A stretch of 39,594 nt of DNA. Origin: SURF-32 sp964648365 (GTDB lineage: Bacteria > Planctomycetota > Phycisphaerae > UBA1845). The translations under genes and the position numbers were made by a program. The notes below the pieces were generated by a model. It did not search any database. It was not told the origin of the DNA and saw nothing but the letters and a program-made list of their open reading frames with translations. The stretch covers positions 1 through 39,594 of the forward strand of contig CAZYLK010000039.1 in the NCBI GenBank assembly GCA_964648365.1, given 5' to 3'. This document shows positions 1-7,793 of this stretch, in pieces (the stretch's first letter is position 1; every line of letters begins with the position of its first letter).

Positions 1-1291
1 AGCCGAACTTGGCCCGCTTGGCCAGCACCACCCGGTCGCCGTCGCGCAGCAACTGGTGCCGCGTCATCCGTCCCGCGACCTCCACGTCGCGGCTGCCGAA
101 CAGGAAATAATCTTCGTCCACGCGGGCGATCTGGGCGTGCCGCTCCGCGATATCACTGTAGATCGCCACGTCAGCGGGCTGGTTAGACGCCGCCCGCCCG
201 ATCGATGCCCGGTCGCCGCGGAGAATCAGATAGCTGCCGCCGCCGTCCACCAGCATCAGCAGCCGATCCGGCAGGCCGTCGCCGATCCCGCCGCTGCCGG
301 GCGTGACCGCGATCGTTTCGTCGAGGTTTCGCCCGGTTCCGCGATGATTCGCCACCCGCGCGGCTGCTGCGACCTTCACGACGCGCCCGTCGATCGGTTC
401 GCCCAGCGGGCCGGCCCGCAGCGCGGTGCCGATTTCGTCAAGCTGGCGAAGCTGCTCGATCGCCTTGTCGATCCACTTGGCCCCCGGCATGAGCCGCCCG
501 AGGGCGAGCATGTGCTCGCGGGCGCCGTCGTAATTGTGGGTGCGGGCCGCGTCGCCCGCCGCCTTCGCGCGAGAAAGCATATCTTCCAACTCGCGGCGCG
601 CCACGCTGCCGTCCGCCAACACACCAAGGCCCTTCAATTCCACCGCGGCACGGCCGGGGCGGCCGTCCTTCAGCGCCGTCCGCACGGCGTCCAGCACGCT
701 GTCGACGATGCGCTTCTCCAGCGCGGTCAGCGCCGGATCGTGTGCGTTGATTCTCTGTGCGGCGATCAGTCGCTGAACCGCCCGGCTCAACAGGCCCTGC
801 TTGATCAGTCCCTCGATTTCACCAGCCGCCCCGCGGACTTCACGCTCGCGGCGTTCCGCATCTTCACGGAGGCGGTTGGCGTCGTGATCGGTCTGCGACG
901 CCCCTTCAAGGATATTGCGGCCGGCGACCAGCGATCCGGCGTCCAGCCGCCGTTTCGCGGCGTCGATTCGCTCGCGCCGCGAGACTTCCTGCCGCCGGAC
1001 TTCCGCGGCGACGGTGGCGATGTGCTTGCGGAGTTCCGCGATGTCCTCGATGCGGACGCCGCCGAACTCGGCCTTGTCGAGGTCCGACACCGCCTCGGCG
1101 AAGCGTTCCTCGCGAAACTGTGCCCGCGCCCGCTCGATGAACCGATCTGCGAGTTCCGCGAGCACGGTCTTGGCGCGGCGTTCATCCCGCATGTCGGGGG
1201 CGCTGGCGAGGCGGAAGGCCTCATCCAGCCGTCCGCCCTGCAGCGCGTTCTCCGCCGCCTTCAATCTCGCTGAGAGCAACCCACCGAACAT
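1..1291 (-). CDS. FHA-domain protein with helical N-terminal repeats (partial, C-terminus off the left edge)
   Basis: The minus frame from the ATG at 1291 stays open for 430 codons and leaves the window still open. GGAG lies 8 bases before the ATG. Residues 1 to about 280 are Ala/Arg/Glu-rich helical segments resembling TPR-like repeats. From about residue 345 a forkhead-associated fold appears: the strand SYLILRGDRASIGR carries the conserved Gly-Arg, ERHAQI stands where the Ser-x-x-His motif lies, and LLRDGDRVVL follows. FHA domains bind phosphothreonine peptides, so a role as adaptor in Ser/Thr-kinase signalling is inferred. The usual Ser before the motif His is an Arg here (ERH), so phospho-binding may be altered. 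No signal peptide is seen, so it is probably cytoplasmic. It follows the flippase gene on the same strand after 118 bases holding a palindromic repeat. The domain call is fairly sure; the biological role is unknown. Confidence 0.8.
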   Translation of the reverse strand, partial: MFGGLLSARLKAAENALQGGRLDEAFRLASAPDMRDERRAKTVLAELADRFIERARAQFREERFAEAVSDLDKAEFGGVRIEDIAELRKHIATVAAEVRRQEVSRRERIDAAKRRLDAGSLVAGRNILEGASQTDHDANRLREDAERREREVRGAAGEIEGLIKQGLLSRAVQRLIAAQRINAHDPALTALEKRIVDSVLDAVRTALKDGRPGRAAVELKGLGVLADGSVARRELEDMLSRAKAAGDAARTHNYDGAREHMLALGRLMPGAKWIDKAIEQLRQLDEIGTALRAGPLGEPIDGRVVKVAAAARVANHRGTGRNLDETIAVTPGSGGIGDGLPDRLLMLVDGGGSYLILRGDRASIGRAASNQPADVAIYSDIAERHAQIARVDEDYFLFGSRDVEVAGRMTRHQLLRDGDRVVLAKRAKFG

Positions 1292-1306
1292 GCGTCAAAC
1301 TCCGTC

Positions 1307-1332
1307 CGCGTGTGGCACCGGTTTGTAACCGG
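1307..1332. repeat. Dispersed palindromic repeat (GTGGCAC family), intergenic copy
   Basis: ACCGGT-TTGTA-ACCGGT forms a short perfect stem next to GTGGCAC. Read on the minus strand, its core ACCGGTTACAAACCGGTGCC is identical to the copy inside the kinase gene near 15360. It lies between the flippase stop and the FHA-protein start. No T-run follows, so it is not an obvious terminator. Confidence 0.75.
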
Positions 1333-1409
1333 TGTACTCCGGCTTGAAAGTCGCCGATCCGCCTGTGGCGGGCCGGGGCTCTGAAGGGGGATTCGCGGGG
1401 GAGGGTCGA

Positions 1410-2984
1410 TTATTCCCCGCCGGCGGGATTGGAGGCGCGGCGGACCACCAGGCGGCGGAAGGGTCCGAGAATCCGCGCGCGCTCGTCGGGGTTGATGACG
1501 ACACGCCCCGCCAGCGCCAGGCCGACGACCAGGATCGTGACCGCCACGGCCGTCACCCGGCCGAATCCGGGCGAGAGGGCAGCAACGATGAGAATCCACG
1601 TCCGGATGCCGGGCGAGAGACCGAACGGCCGGACCAGCACAACCATCGCTGCCCCGGCGGCCGCAACGCCTGCCACGCCCGCCCACGCCACGCCCGTCAG
1701 GAGCGGTTCGGCGCTGGTGACCCGCGGCGACCCCGGCAGGCCGAGCAACAGGATGATCGCCGACAGGTTGACGATCAGCCCGATGAGCCAGCCGACGCAC
1801 ACCCGATGTGATGCCTCGACCAGGTTCAGCCGCACGCTCATCAGCCCCGCCACTGCTGCGAAGAGGAACACCGCCAGCAGCGGATCGTAGGCGACCGCAC
1901 CCACGGCGAAATCGCCCGGGAAGATCCGCACCAGCAGCGGCCGTGCGAGGGACAGAACTGTCGTGCCCGCCAGCAGGGCGATGAGGCTGACGCGCGTATG
2001 GAAATCGACCAGCGGCGCCGCCACGTCGCGCCCGTGGTGCTCCCACGCACGCGTTGCGTGGGCGTAGACGACGGAGAACAGCAGAACGGCGGCGTACTGA
2101 ATCATGTAGGGAATCAATCGCACGCCGAAGAAGTATCCCGCCGTCTCACGATCGACCGCACGAAGCAGGTACCACGCAGGGACGAGCAGCATGGCGTTCC
2201 AGGCGGCGGCCGTCCCGGCGGACCAGACACTGAATCGCACGACGGTCCACATGCCGGGCGATTCGCCGGCCTTTCGGGCATCGTGAGTTGCGTCCGAACC
2301 AGCGTTGGCGCCCTCCGACAGCCGCCGCATCGCGCGTCTCAGCGCCGGCGCCAGCACGGCTACGGACGCCACGTTCGCGGCGGCATAGGACCAGATCATC
2401 AGCGTGGCCTGCCCCCACCCCGCGGCGGCCACCGCGATGACCAGCGCGGTGAACACCACCGCCGTGACCAGTTCCGCCACGGCGATGACGCGGAACATGC
2501 GCAGCCCGCGCAAGAACGCGATCATGACGTGATAAAGCGCCAGGGTCAGGGCGCAGAGGGTTGACGCTCGCATGAGCGTTGCGGCCGCGGTCGCGTCCAG
2601 CGATACATCCGATTCTGAAACCGCTTCTGCTCCGGCGAAGATCGCCGGTCCCACCCACCCCGCCAGCAGCAGCAGCACCAGCGCCGCGCCGCCGGCCAGC
2701 GCCAGCGCGGCCGTCACTGCCCGGCGGGCGAAGCGCGAGGCGGTTCCGTCCAGTTCGAAGACGGGCGTGTACCGGGCGATGCCCTCGTAGAGGCCGAGGC
2801 TGCACAGCGGAAGGAGCAGGTTGAGAACCAGCATGGCCAGGCCGAACAGGCCGAACTGGGCTCGGTCCAGCAACCACGCCAGCACGACGTTGCGCACCAG
2901 GCCGATCCCGCGTAGCGCCGCCTGCGCGACGGCGTTGGCGGAAACCGAGACGGCGACGGAGTCGGGCCGGAAGAGTCTGTCCAT
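1410..2984 (-). CDS. Oligosaccharide/lipid-linked glycan flippase (Wzx-like, MOP superfamily)
   Basis: This 524-residue protein is almost entirely membrane-spanning, with about 12-14 hydrophobic helices beginning near residue 35. The N-terminus, including ALRGIGLVRNVVLAWLLD and the following FGLFGLAMLVLNLL, has the pattern of the polysaccharide-synthesis flippase family, and the length fits (typically 420-530). Such proteins flip undecaprenyl-linked oligosaccharides across the inner membrane for O-antigen or exopolysaccharide assembly; the substrate here is unknown. The C-terminal 30 residues are Arg-rich and cytoplasmic. It is divergent from the acyl-CoA synthetase with 195 bases between, and upstream of the FHA gene. 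No good ribosome binding site precedes the chosen ATG, so the start is less certain than the family. Confidence 0.82.
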   Translation of the reverse strand: MDRLFRPDSVAVSVSANAVAQAALRGIGLVRNVVLAWLLDRAQFGLFGLAMLVLNLLLPLCSLGLYEGIARYTPVFELDGTASRFARRAVTAALALAGGAALVLLLLAGWVGPAIFAGAEAVSESDVSLDATAAATLMRASTLCALTLALYHVMIAFLRGLRMFRVIAVAELVTAVVFTALVIAVAAAGWGQATLMIWSYAAANVASVAVLAPALRRAMRRLSEGANAGSDATHDARKAGESPGMWTVVRFSVWSAGTAAAWNAMLLVPAWYLLRAVDRETAGYFFGVRLIPYMIQYAAVLLFSVVYAHATRAWEHHGRDVAAPLVDFHTRVSLIALLAGTTVLSLARPLLVRIFPGDFAVGAVAYDPLLAVFLFAAVAGLMSVRLNLVEASHRVCVGWLIGLIVNLSAIILLLGLPGSPRVTSAEPLLTGVAWAGVAGVAAAGAAMVVLVRPFGLSPGIRTWILIVAALSPGFGRVTAVAVTILVVGLALAGRVVINPDERARILGPFRRLVVRRASNPAGGE

Positions 2985-3179
2985 GGGCGACTGGCGGCGA
3001 CTCTACTGCTGTGGGGCGTTGGATTCCAATCGGCGCGCCGTTGTGAGCGGCGCGAGGCTGGTTCCGCCCGTGATGGCCGGGCGACGGGGCGCGGGTTGCA
3101 ATCGCACAGGCGGCGGCGGATATTGTCCGCGGTTCGTCCGCGGCGACTTTGCCCGCGTCCGCGGCCCGGATGGGACACC

Positions 3180-4667
3180 ATGCTCGTCGAGCAGCTTCTT
3201 GCGGCCAACGATCGGTTCGGCCCGGTGATCGCCGTCGATGACGGCTTTCGCTCGCTGACCTACAAGCAGGTCACGGCGCTGGCGACCGTCATGCGCGACG
3301 TCATCGACCGTCGCACGGCGTGCCCGCGCGTGGGCATCATGCTGCCCGGCGGCGGGGCGTTCGCAATGACCTGTTTCGGAGCGTTGTGGGCGGGGCGGGT
3401 CGCGGTGCCGCTGAACCTGCTGCTGTCCGCCGAGGAGCTGCGCGGCATCGTCGAGGACGCCGGCCTCGACGCGATCGTCACCATTCGACACTTCGCGGAG
3501 ACGGTCGAACAGATGCCAGCCGCGGCGATCTACCTGGAAGACCTGCCGCTGAAGCGCAAAGTCTTCATGAAATTGATGAGCCGTCCGCCGGCGGCGCCGA
3601 AGGTCGAAGCCGACGACGTGGCCGTCATCCTCTACACGTCGGGCACCACCGGCCGGCCCAAGGGCGTCCAACTCTCCTACGGCAATTTGCACAGCAACTG
3701 CGTCGATTCGACGGCGTCGCTGAGTCTCGATCAGCACCATCGCTTCCTCAACGTGTTGCCGCCGTTCCACGTGTTCGGGCTGACGGGTCTGGTACTCATG
3801 CCGATCCATCTGGGGGCGACGGTCTACGCCATTCCGCGGTTCAATCCGTTGCAGGCGATCAAGTCGATCGCGGAGAAGCAGATCACGCTCGTGGTCGCGA
3901 TTCCCAGCATGTACGCGGCGATGCTCAAGGCGAAGTCCGCCACGCCGGAGATGTTCAAGAGCGTTCAGCTTGCCATCAGCGGGGGCGAACCGCTGCCGGA
4001 TTCGGTGGCCCGCGGGTTCAAGGAGCGCTTCGGCGTCATGCTGCGGCAGGGCTACGGCCTGACGGAGACGTCGCCGGTGGTGGCGGTCTGCACGCTCGAC
4101 GCCGCGCGGGAAGGAACGGTCGGCCGGCCCATCCGCAACGTACGTGTGGACATCGTCGGATCGGAAGGGAAGCTGTGCGGGCCGAACGAGGATGGCGAGA
4201 TCGTCATACACGGACCGGGCGTGATGAAGGGCTACTACAACAAGCCGGAGGAGACGCGCGCCGTGATTGACGCCGATGGCGGTTTTCACACCGGCGACAT
4301 GGGCCGGCTGGACGACGACGGGTTTCTGACCATCTCGGGCCGTATCAAAGAGATGCTCATCGTCGGCGGCGAAAACGTCTATCCGCGCGAGATCGAGGCG
4401 GTGTTGGAGGAGCACCCCGACGTGGTGCAGGCGGCGGTGATCGGCGTGCCGGACGAATCCCGCGGCGAGGTGCCCATCGCGTTCGTCATGTGTCGCGAGG
4501 GCGCCGAGGTGGACGACGCGGCGCTGCGACAGTTCGCGCGCCAGTCCCTGGCCCGGTTCAAGGTGCCGCGGCAGGTCCGCATCGAAGCCGATCTGCCCAC
4601 CGGGCCGACGGGGAAAATCCTCAAGCGGCGGCTCAAGGAACTGGTCACGGTCGAAGCGCCGTCCTGA
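3180..4667 (+). CDS. Acyl-CoA synthetase (AMP-forming fatty-acid:CoA ligase)
   Basis: The 495-residue protein is a class I adenylate-forming enzyme that activates a carboxylic acid with ATP to an acyl-AMP and then forms the CoA thioester. The phosphate-binding motif ILYTSGTTGRPKGV lies near residues 150-163, GYGLTETSP near 290-298, TGDMGRLDDDGF and GRIKEMLIVGGENVYPREIE in the hinge region, and the catalytic lysine of PTGPTGKILKRR near 477. All core motifs are intact. The best match by motif is the FadD-like fatty-acid branch; chain length cannot be told from sequence. An in-frame TTG at 3096 would add 28 Arg-rich residues that do not look like part of the enzyme, so the ATG at 3180 is preferred. 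It is probably cytosolic and precedes the Nramp-like gene by 150 bases. Confidence 0.9.
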   Translation: MLVEQLLAANDRFGPVIAVDDGFRSLTYKQVTALATVMRDVIDRRTACPRVGIMLPGGGAFAMTCFGALWAGRVAVPLNLLLSAEELRGIVEDAGLDAIVTIRHFAETVEQMPAAAIYLEDLPLKRKVFMKLMSRPPAAPKVEADDVAVILYTSGTTGRPKGVQLSYGNLHSNCVDSTASLSLDQHHRFLNVLPPFHVFGLTGLVLMPIHLGATVYAIPRFNPLQAIKSIAEKQITLVVAIPSMYAAMLKAKSATPEMFKSVQLAISGGEPLPDSVARGFKERFGVMLRQGYGLTETSPVVAVCTLDAAREGTVGRPIRNVRVDIVGSEGKLCGPNEDGEIVIHGPGVMKGYYNKPEETRAVIDADGGFHTGDMGRLDDDGFLTISGRIKEMLIVGGENVYPREIEAVLEEHPDVVQAAVIGVPDESRGEVPIAFVMCREGAEVDDAALRQFARQSLARFKVPRQVRIEADLPTGPTGKILKRRLKELVTVEAPS

Positions 4668-4700
4668 ATCCCCGCGCGCGATCAAGCGCCCGTGCCGAGC

Positions 4701-4718
4701 CGCAGGCTTCAGCCTGCG
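4701..4718. repeat. Short perfect palindrome, intergenic
   Basis: CGCAGGCT-TC-AGCCTGCG has 8-bp arms around a 2-bp centre and lies 33 bases after the acyl-CoA synthetase stop. There is no T-run. It has the same build as the CCCGGCAT-TC-ATGCCGGG palindrome at 14343, so it is probably another member of the scattered palindromes rather than a terminator. Confidence 0.6.
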
Positions 4719-4818
4719 CGAGTCCGCCGGAGTGGAGCGGCTGCGAATTGCGCACGGTGAGATGGTGTATGCTCGCCCGGATTATCCCCGCCGGATAGAC
4801 TGCCTGTGAAAGCGGAAG

Positions 4819-6048
4819 ATGAAATTGAGTCGGCTACGCATCGGTCCGGGGTTGCTGGTCACCGCGGCGTTCATCGGACCGGGCACGGTGGTCACGGCCA
4901 GTCGCGCGGGCGCGGGCTTCGGCTATGACCTGGTGTGGGCGCTGATTTTCGCCATCGCGGCGACGGTGATCTTACAGGAGATGTCGGCCCGCCTGGGCGT
5001 CGTGACCGGTGCCGGTCTGGGCGAGGCGCTGAGGCGGACCTTTGAAGCCCCGCTCCTGCGCGCGGCGACGGTCATCCTCGTCGTTTCCGCCATCACTTTC
5101 GGCAACGCCGCGTACCAGATGGGCAACATCACCGGCGCGGCGTCGGGGCTGGAGATTCTCACCGGCGTATCGGTCGGGAACTGGGCGCTGATCGTCGGGG
5201 TCGCGGCCGCGGGCGTTCTGGCCACCGGATGGTACGTCTTCATCGAGCGGGTGCTGATCGCGCTGGTCGTGGTGATGAGCGTCGTGTTCATGATCACTGC
5301 GGTGATGGTCGGCCCGGACGTGATGTCCATCCTGCGCGGCGCGCGGCCGAGTTTGCCGGAGGGATCGCGCCTCACCGTCATCGCCCTCATCGGCACGACG
5401 GTGGTGCCGTACAACCTATTTCTTCATGCCAGCGCCGCGCGCGAGAAGTGGGGCGGCGCCGGCGATCGGGGCGAGGCGTTGACGCAGGCGCGCTGGGATT
5501 CGACGCTGTCCGTTCTGCTCGGGGGGGGCGTGACGCTGGCGATTCTGATCACGGCCGCGGCGGCTTTTCCGCGGGGCACGTCGCTGGAAAGCGTGCTGGC
5601 GATGGCGACGCAACTGGAGCCGCTGCTGGGGCACTGGGCGCGGGACTTCTTCGCGATCGGCTTCGGCGCCGCGGGCCTGACCAGCGCGATCACCGCGCCG
5701 CTGGCGGCGGCGTACGCGACCCGTGGCGTCATGGGATGGACGGATTCGTTGGCGTCCACCCGGTTCCGGCTGGTGTGGGGGTTCGTGCTGGTGGTCGGAA
5801 CGCTGCTGGCAGGTCGCGGCTGGAGCCCGACGGCCGCGATCACCTTTGCCCAGGCTGCCAACGGATTCCTGTTGCCCATCGTCGCCGCGTATCTGCTGGT
5901 CGTGATGAACCGCTCCGCGCTGCTCGGCACGTTTCGCAACCGATGGCCGGCCAACGTCGCGGGCGTGCTCGTGGTCGGCTTCGTGGTGTTTCTCGTCTGG
6001 CAGAAGCTCGCGCCGCTGGCGGCGCGGCTCATCGGCGCGGACGGATGA
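4819..6048 (+). CDS. Nramp-family transporter homologue with non-canonical ion-site motifs
   Basis: The 409 residues form about 11 membrane helices with the Nramp (LeuT-type) layout. The first helix has GPGLLVTAAFIGPGT and the sixth TTVVPYNLFLHAS. In classical Mn/Fe transporters these positions are DPGN (helix 1) and MPHN (helix 6), where Asp, Asn and Met bind the metal. Here they read G20-P-G-T23 and V196-P-Y-N199, so the three key ligands are gone while the helix-breaking prolines and glycines remain. That pattern marks a divergent Nramp-like clade whose cargo need not be a transition metal. Substrate is unknown. It lies in the inner membrane by prediction. The preceding gene encodes an acyl-CoA synthetase on the same strand; no riboswitch was recognised in the 150-base gap. 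Confidence 0.85.
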   Translation: MKLSRLRIGPGLLVTAAFIGPGTVVTASRAGAGFGYDLVWALIFAIAATVILQEMSARLGVVTGAGLGEALRRTFEAPLLRAATVILVVSAITFGNAAYQMGNITGAASGLEILTGVSVGNWALIVGVAAAGVLATGWYVFIERVLIALVVVMSVVFMITAVMVGPDVMSILRGARPSLPEGSRLTVIALIGTTVVPYNLFLHASAAREKWGGAGDRGEALTQARWDSTLSVLLGGGVTLAILITAAAAFPRGTSLESVLAMATQLEPLLGHWARDFFAIGFGAAGLTSAITAPLAAAYATRGVMGWTDSLASTRFRLVWGFVLVVGTLLAGRGWSPTAAITFAQAANGFLLPIVAAYLLVVMNRSALLGTFRNRWPANVAGVLVVGFVVFLVWQKLAPLAARLIGADG

Positions 6049-6153
6049 TTCGCGGCTTATCACCGCCGCCCGTGCCGCTCCCGCCGCCACGCTGGGGCCG
6101 GGCGATCCGAGGTCTGCCGGGCCGACCGTCACGCGCGTCGATCGGGATCGCCG

Positions 6154-7365
6154 TTACTTGCCCGGCCCGCGGAAGAGGTCTTCGAAGGTGATCGTCGTGG
6201 GCGCGCGCTCCGTCGCGGGTATGAGCTTGCCGTTCCACGCCGCCAGCGCGAGGTCCAGCCGGCGCGACTCGGGGTAGACGACCACTGCCTGCAGCGTGGC
6301 GGAGTCGCGGCCGTTGTTGAGGGTGACGGACTTCAGCGCCGCCCACGCCGCCTTTCCGTCGAGCGGCCGGGCGAGCCGCGCGGCCAGTCGCTCGTAGCGA
6401 GTGGTGGACCAGTCGCCCGCCTGCGGGACCGGCGATAGGTCTTCTTGCAGGTAGTGGTTCGTCGTGATGCACGTCAGCGCGCCGGTCGGGTTGCGCGATA
6501 TCCCGCCGCCGTCGAGTCGGAAGATTTGTTCCGGCGACGCCGCCTTGTCCGACGATCGCGGCGTGACGATGCGCACCATGTAGCTGAACGGCGTGGGCGC
6601 GGCCGCGCTCAGCAGGCGCTCGGCGTGGGCGTGGGCATCCGTAGCCGACGCGGCGGCGAGCAACTCGCGCAGGACCAGAGCGATCGGCGTGGATGGCGAC
6701 TTGGGCGTGGAAATGCGCTCCCCCGTTCCGTCGTGCATGAACGCACAGACGCCCGCGTCGCTCAGCCCGGTGAAGACGCCGATGTAGCCCGGAAATGCCA
6801 CCGATGCGAACGCCCGGCCGCCGGTCGGATGGCGGACGATGAGGCATTGCTGTGCAAGCGTGTGCGGGCCTTCAATGCCGAAGTCGAAGTTGCGTGCGGT
6901 AATCACGCCCTCGGTGCCTGCCCGCTCTCCCCACACGGTGAATCCCGAGCATCCGAACGCCCGCAGCATGTCGGCGGCGTTGCGGATCACAAGATCGTCG
7001 AGCGTCAGCGGCCGGCCCATCGAGCGGATCGTCGGGGCCTCTCCCAGCGCGTCGGCGAGGCCGGCGTGCAGTCCCTTCAACTCGTCCATCGCTCCGGGCG
7101 GCATGTTGATGACCGGCCGCAGCGCCTCGGCGCCCGCGATGTGCGGGCCGATTGCCTCGAAGCTCGCCACGATGTCGCGAGCCAGCAGCCGGCCGTGGGC
7201 GTAGCCCATCTCTTCCGCCGTACCCCAGACACGCAGGACGCGGAACGGGCCTAGCGCTTCGATGGCGCCGTTGACGGCGCGCTCCTGCGCCACGAGGGCG
7301 GGGCAGGGCAGAAGTGCGGCCAGGCACAAGAACAACGGCAATAGGCGATGCGGCGTCGGTTTCAT
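6154..7365 (-). CDS. Secreted C45-family self-processing acyltransferase/amidohydrolase (NTN hydrolase)
   Basis: The 403-residue protein opens with a signal peptide (MKPTPHRLLPLFLCLAALL, then PCPALVAQ). The block AFGCSGFTVWG followed by ITARNFDF matches the C45 family (isopenicillin-N/6-APA acyltransferase-like), in which the proenzyme cuts itself before a Cys that becomes the N-terminal nucleophile. That Cys is residue 139. Self-cleavage at Gly138-Cys139 would give a small alpha and a large beta chain. Known relatives hydrolyse or transfer amide-linked acyl groups; the substrate here cannot be named. The ATG at 7365 is chosen because GGAGGAG sits 6 bases upstream; a TTG 15 bases earlier overlaps that ribosome site. 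It is divergent from the M14-S9 fusion gene, with 428 bases between, and convergent with the Nramp-like gene. Confidence 0.82.
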   Translation of the reverse strand: MKPTPHRLLPLFLCLAALLPCPALVAQERAVNGAIEALGPFRVLRVWGTAEEMGYAHGRLLARDIVASFEAIGPHIAGAEALRPVINMPPGAMDELKGLHAGLADALGEAPTIRSMGRPLTLDDLVIRNAADMLRAFGCSGFTVWGERAGTEGVITARNFDFGIEGPHTLAQQCLIVRHPTGGRAFASVAFPGYIGVFTGLSDAGVCAFMHDGTGERISTPKSPSTPIALVLRELLAAASATDAHAHAERLLSAAAPTPFSYMVRIVTPRSSDKAASPEQIFRLDGGGISRNPTGALTCITTNHYLQEDLSPVPQAGDWSTTRYERLAARLARPLDGKAAWAALKSVTLNNGRDSATLQAVVVYPESRRLDLALAAWNGKLIPATERAPTTITFEDLFRGPGK

Positions 7366-7793
7366 AGCAATCTCCTCCAAGGGGGCGCGAGCTTAACGCA
7401 CCGGCGTTGGCCTGACCACGGGTGCATGACAGACCCGGCGGGCACGCTCGAACGTGGCACGGCCTTCCAGGCCGTGATTCGGAGGGCGGCAGGCGCCTGC
7501 CTGTTGTGAAGCAGTTTCCCTCCAGGCGGGCCAAAGACCGAGTCGCAATCACGGGCAAGATGCCCGTGCCACGCGCGCCGCCAGTGGCTTGATAGCCCCG
7601 CGGATTGCGTCACGCCCCCCATGACCACCGCCCTGCACCGCCCTGCACCGCCCTGCTTCGTCCGGTTGCCGGTGGACGCCGGCGCAGTACGCTGTGGCGG
7701 CGCCTGCCCGGGCGGAGCCGCGTCCGCCGCGGCGGACGGCTCGCAGCGAGCCTTCGGCCGGGCATCCCGCGCGAAGCCGGAGACCCATACGTC
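7366..7793. other. 428-base divergent intergenic region with paired palindromic repeats
   Basis: This stretch separates the C45 gene from the M14-S9 gene, so it should hold both promoters, but no clear -35/-10 pair stands out. It contains two GTGCCAC-family palindromes in inverted orientation (7454-7478 and 7547-7572), the self-complementary GGCAGGCGCCTGCC (about 7488-7501), and about three tandem copies of a 10-bp unit CCGCCCTGCA around 7630-7655. No convincing gene is seen. Confidence 0.6.
7454..7572. repeat. Inverted pair of GTGCCAC-family palindromes (composite about 119 bp)
   Basis: The left unit begins GTGGCACGG and forms CACGGCCT-TCC-AGGCCGTG (7458-7476). The right unit is ATCACGGGC-AAGAT-GCCCGTGCCAC (7548-7572). 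Their outer ends, GTGGCAC and GTGCCAC, are exact reverse complements, so together they bound about 70 bases like the ends of a small non-autonomous element. No flanking target duplication was recognised. Confidence 0.65.

Noticed and set aside
56..1273. 405-codon plus-strand open frame
   Set aside because: It is the antisense of the FHA-protein frame; its product is Arg/Ala/His-rich without domains, while the minus frame has FHA motifs and a ribosome site.
3003..4685. 560-codon minus-strand open frame
   Set aside because: It lies opposite the acyl-CoA synthetase, which has every family motif; the antisense product has His/Arg-rich composition typical of GC-rich shadow frames.
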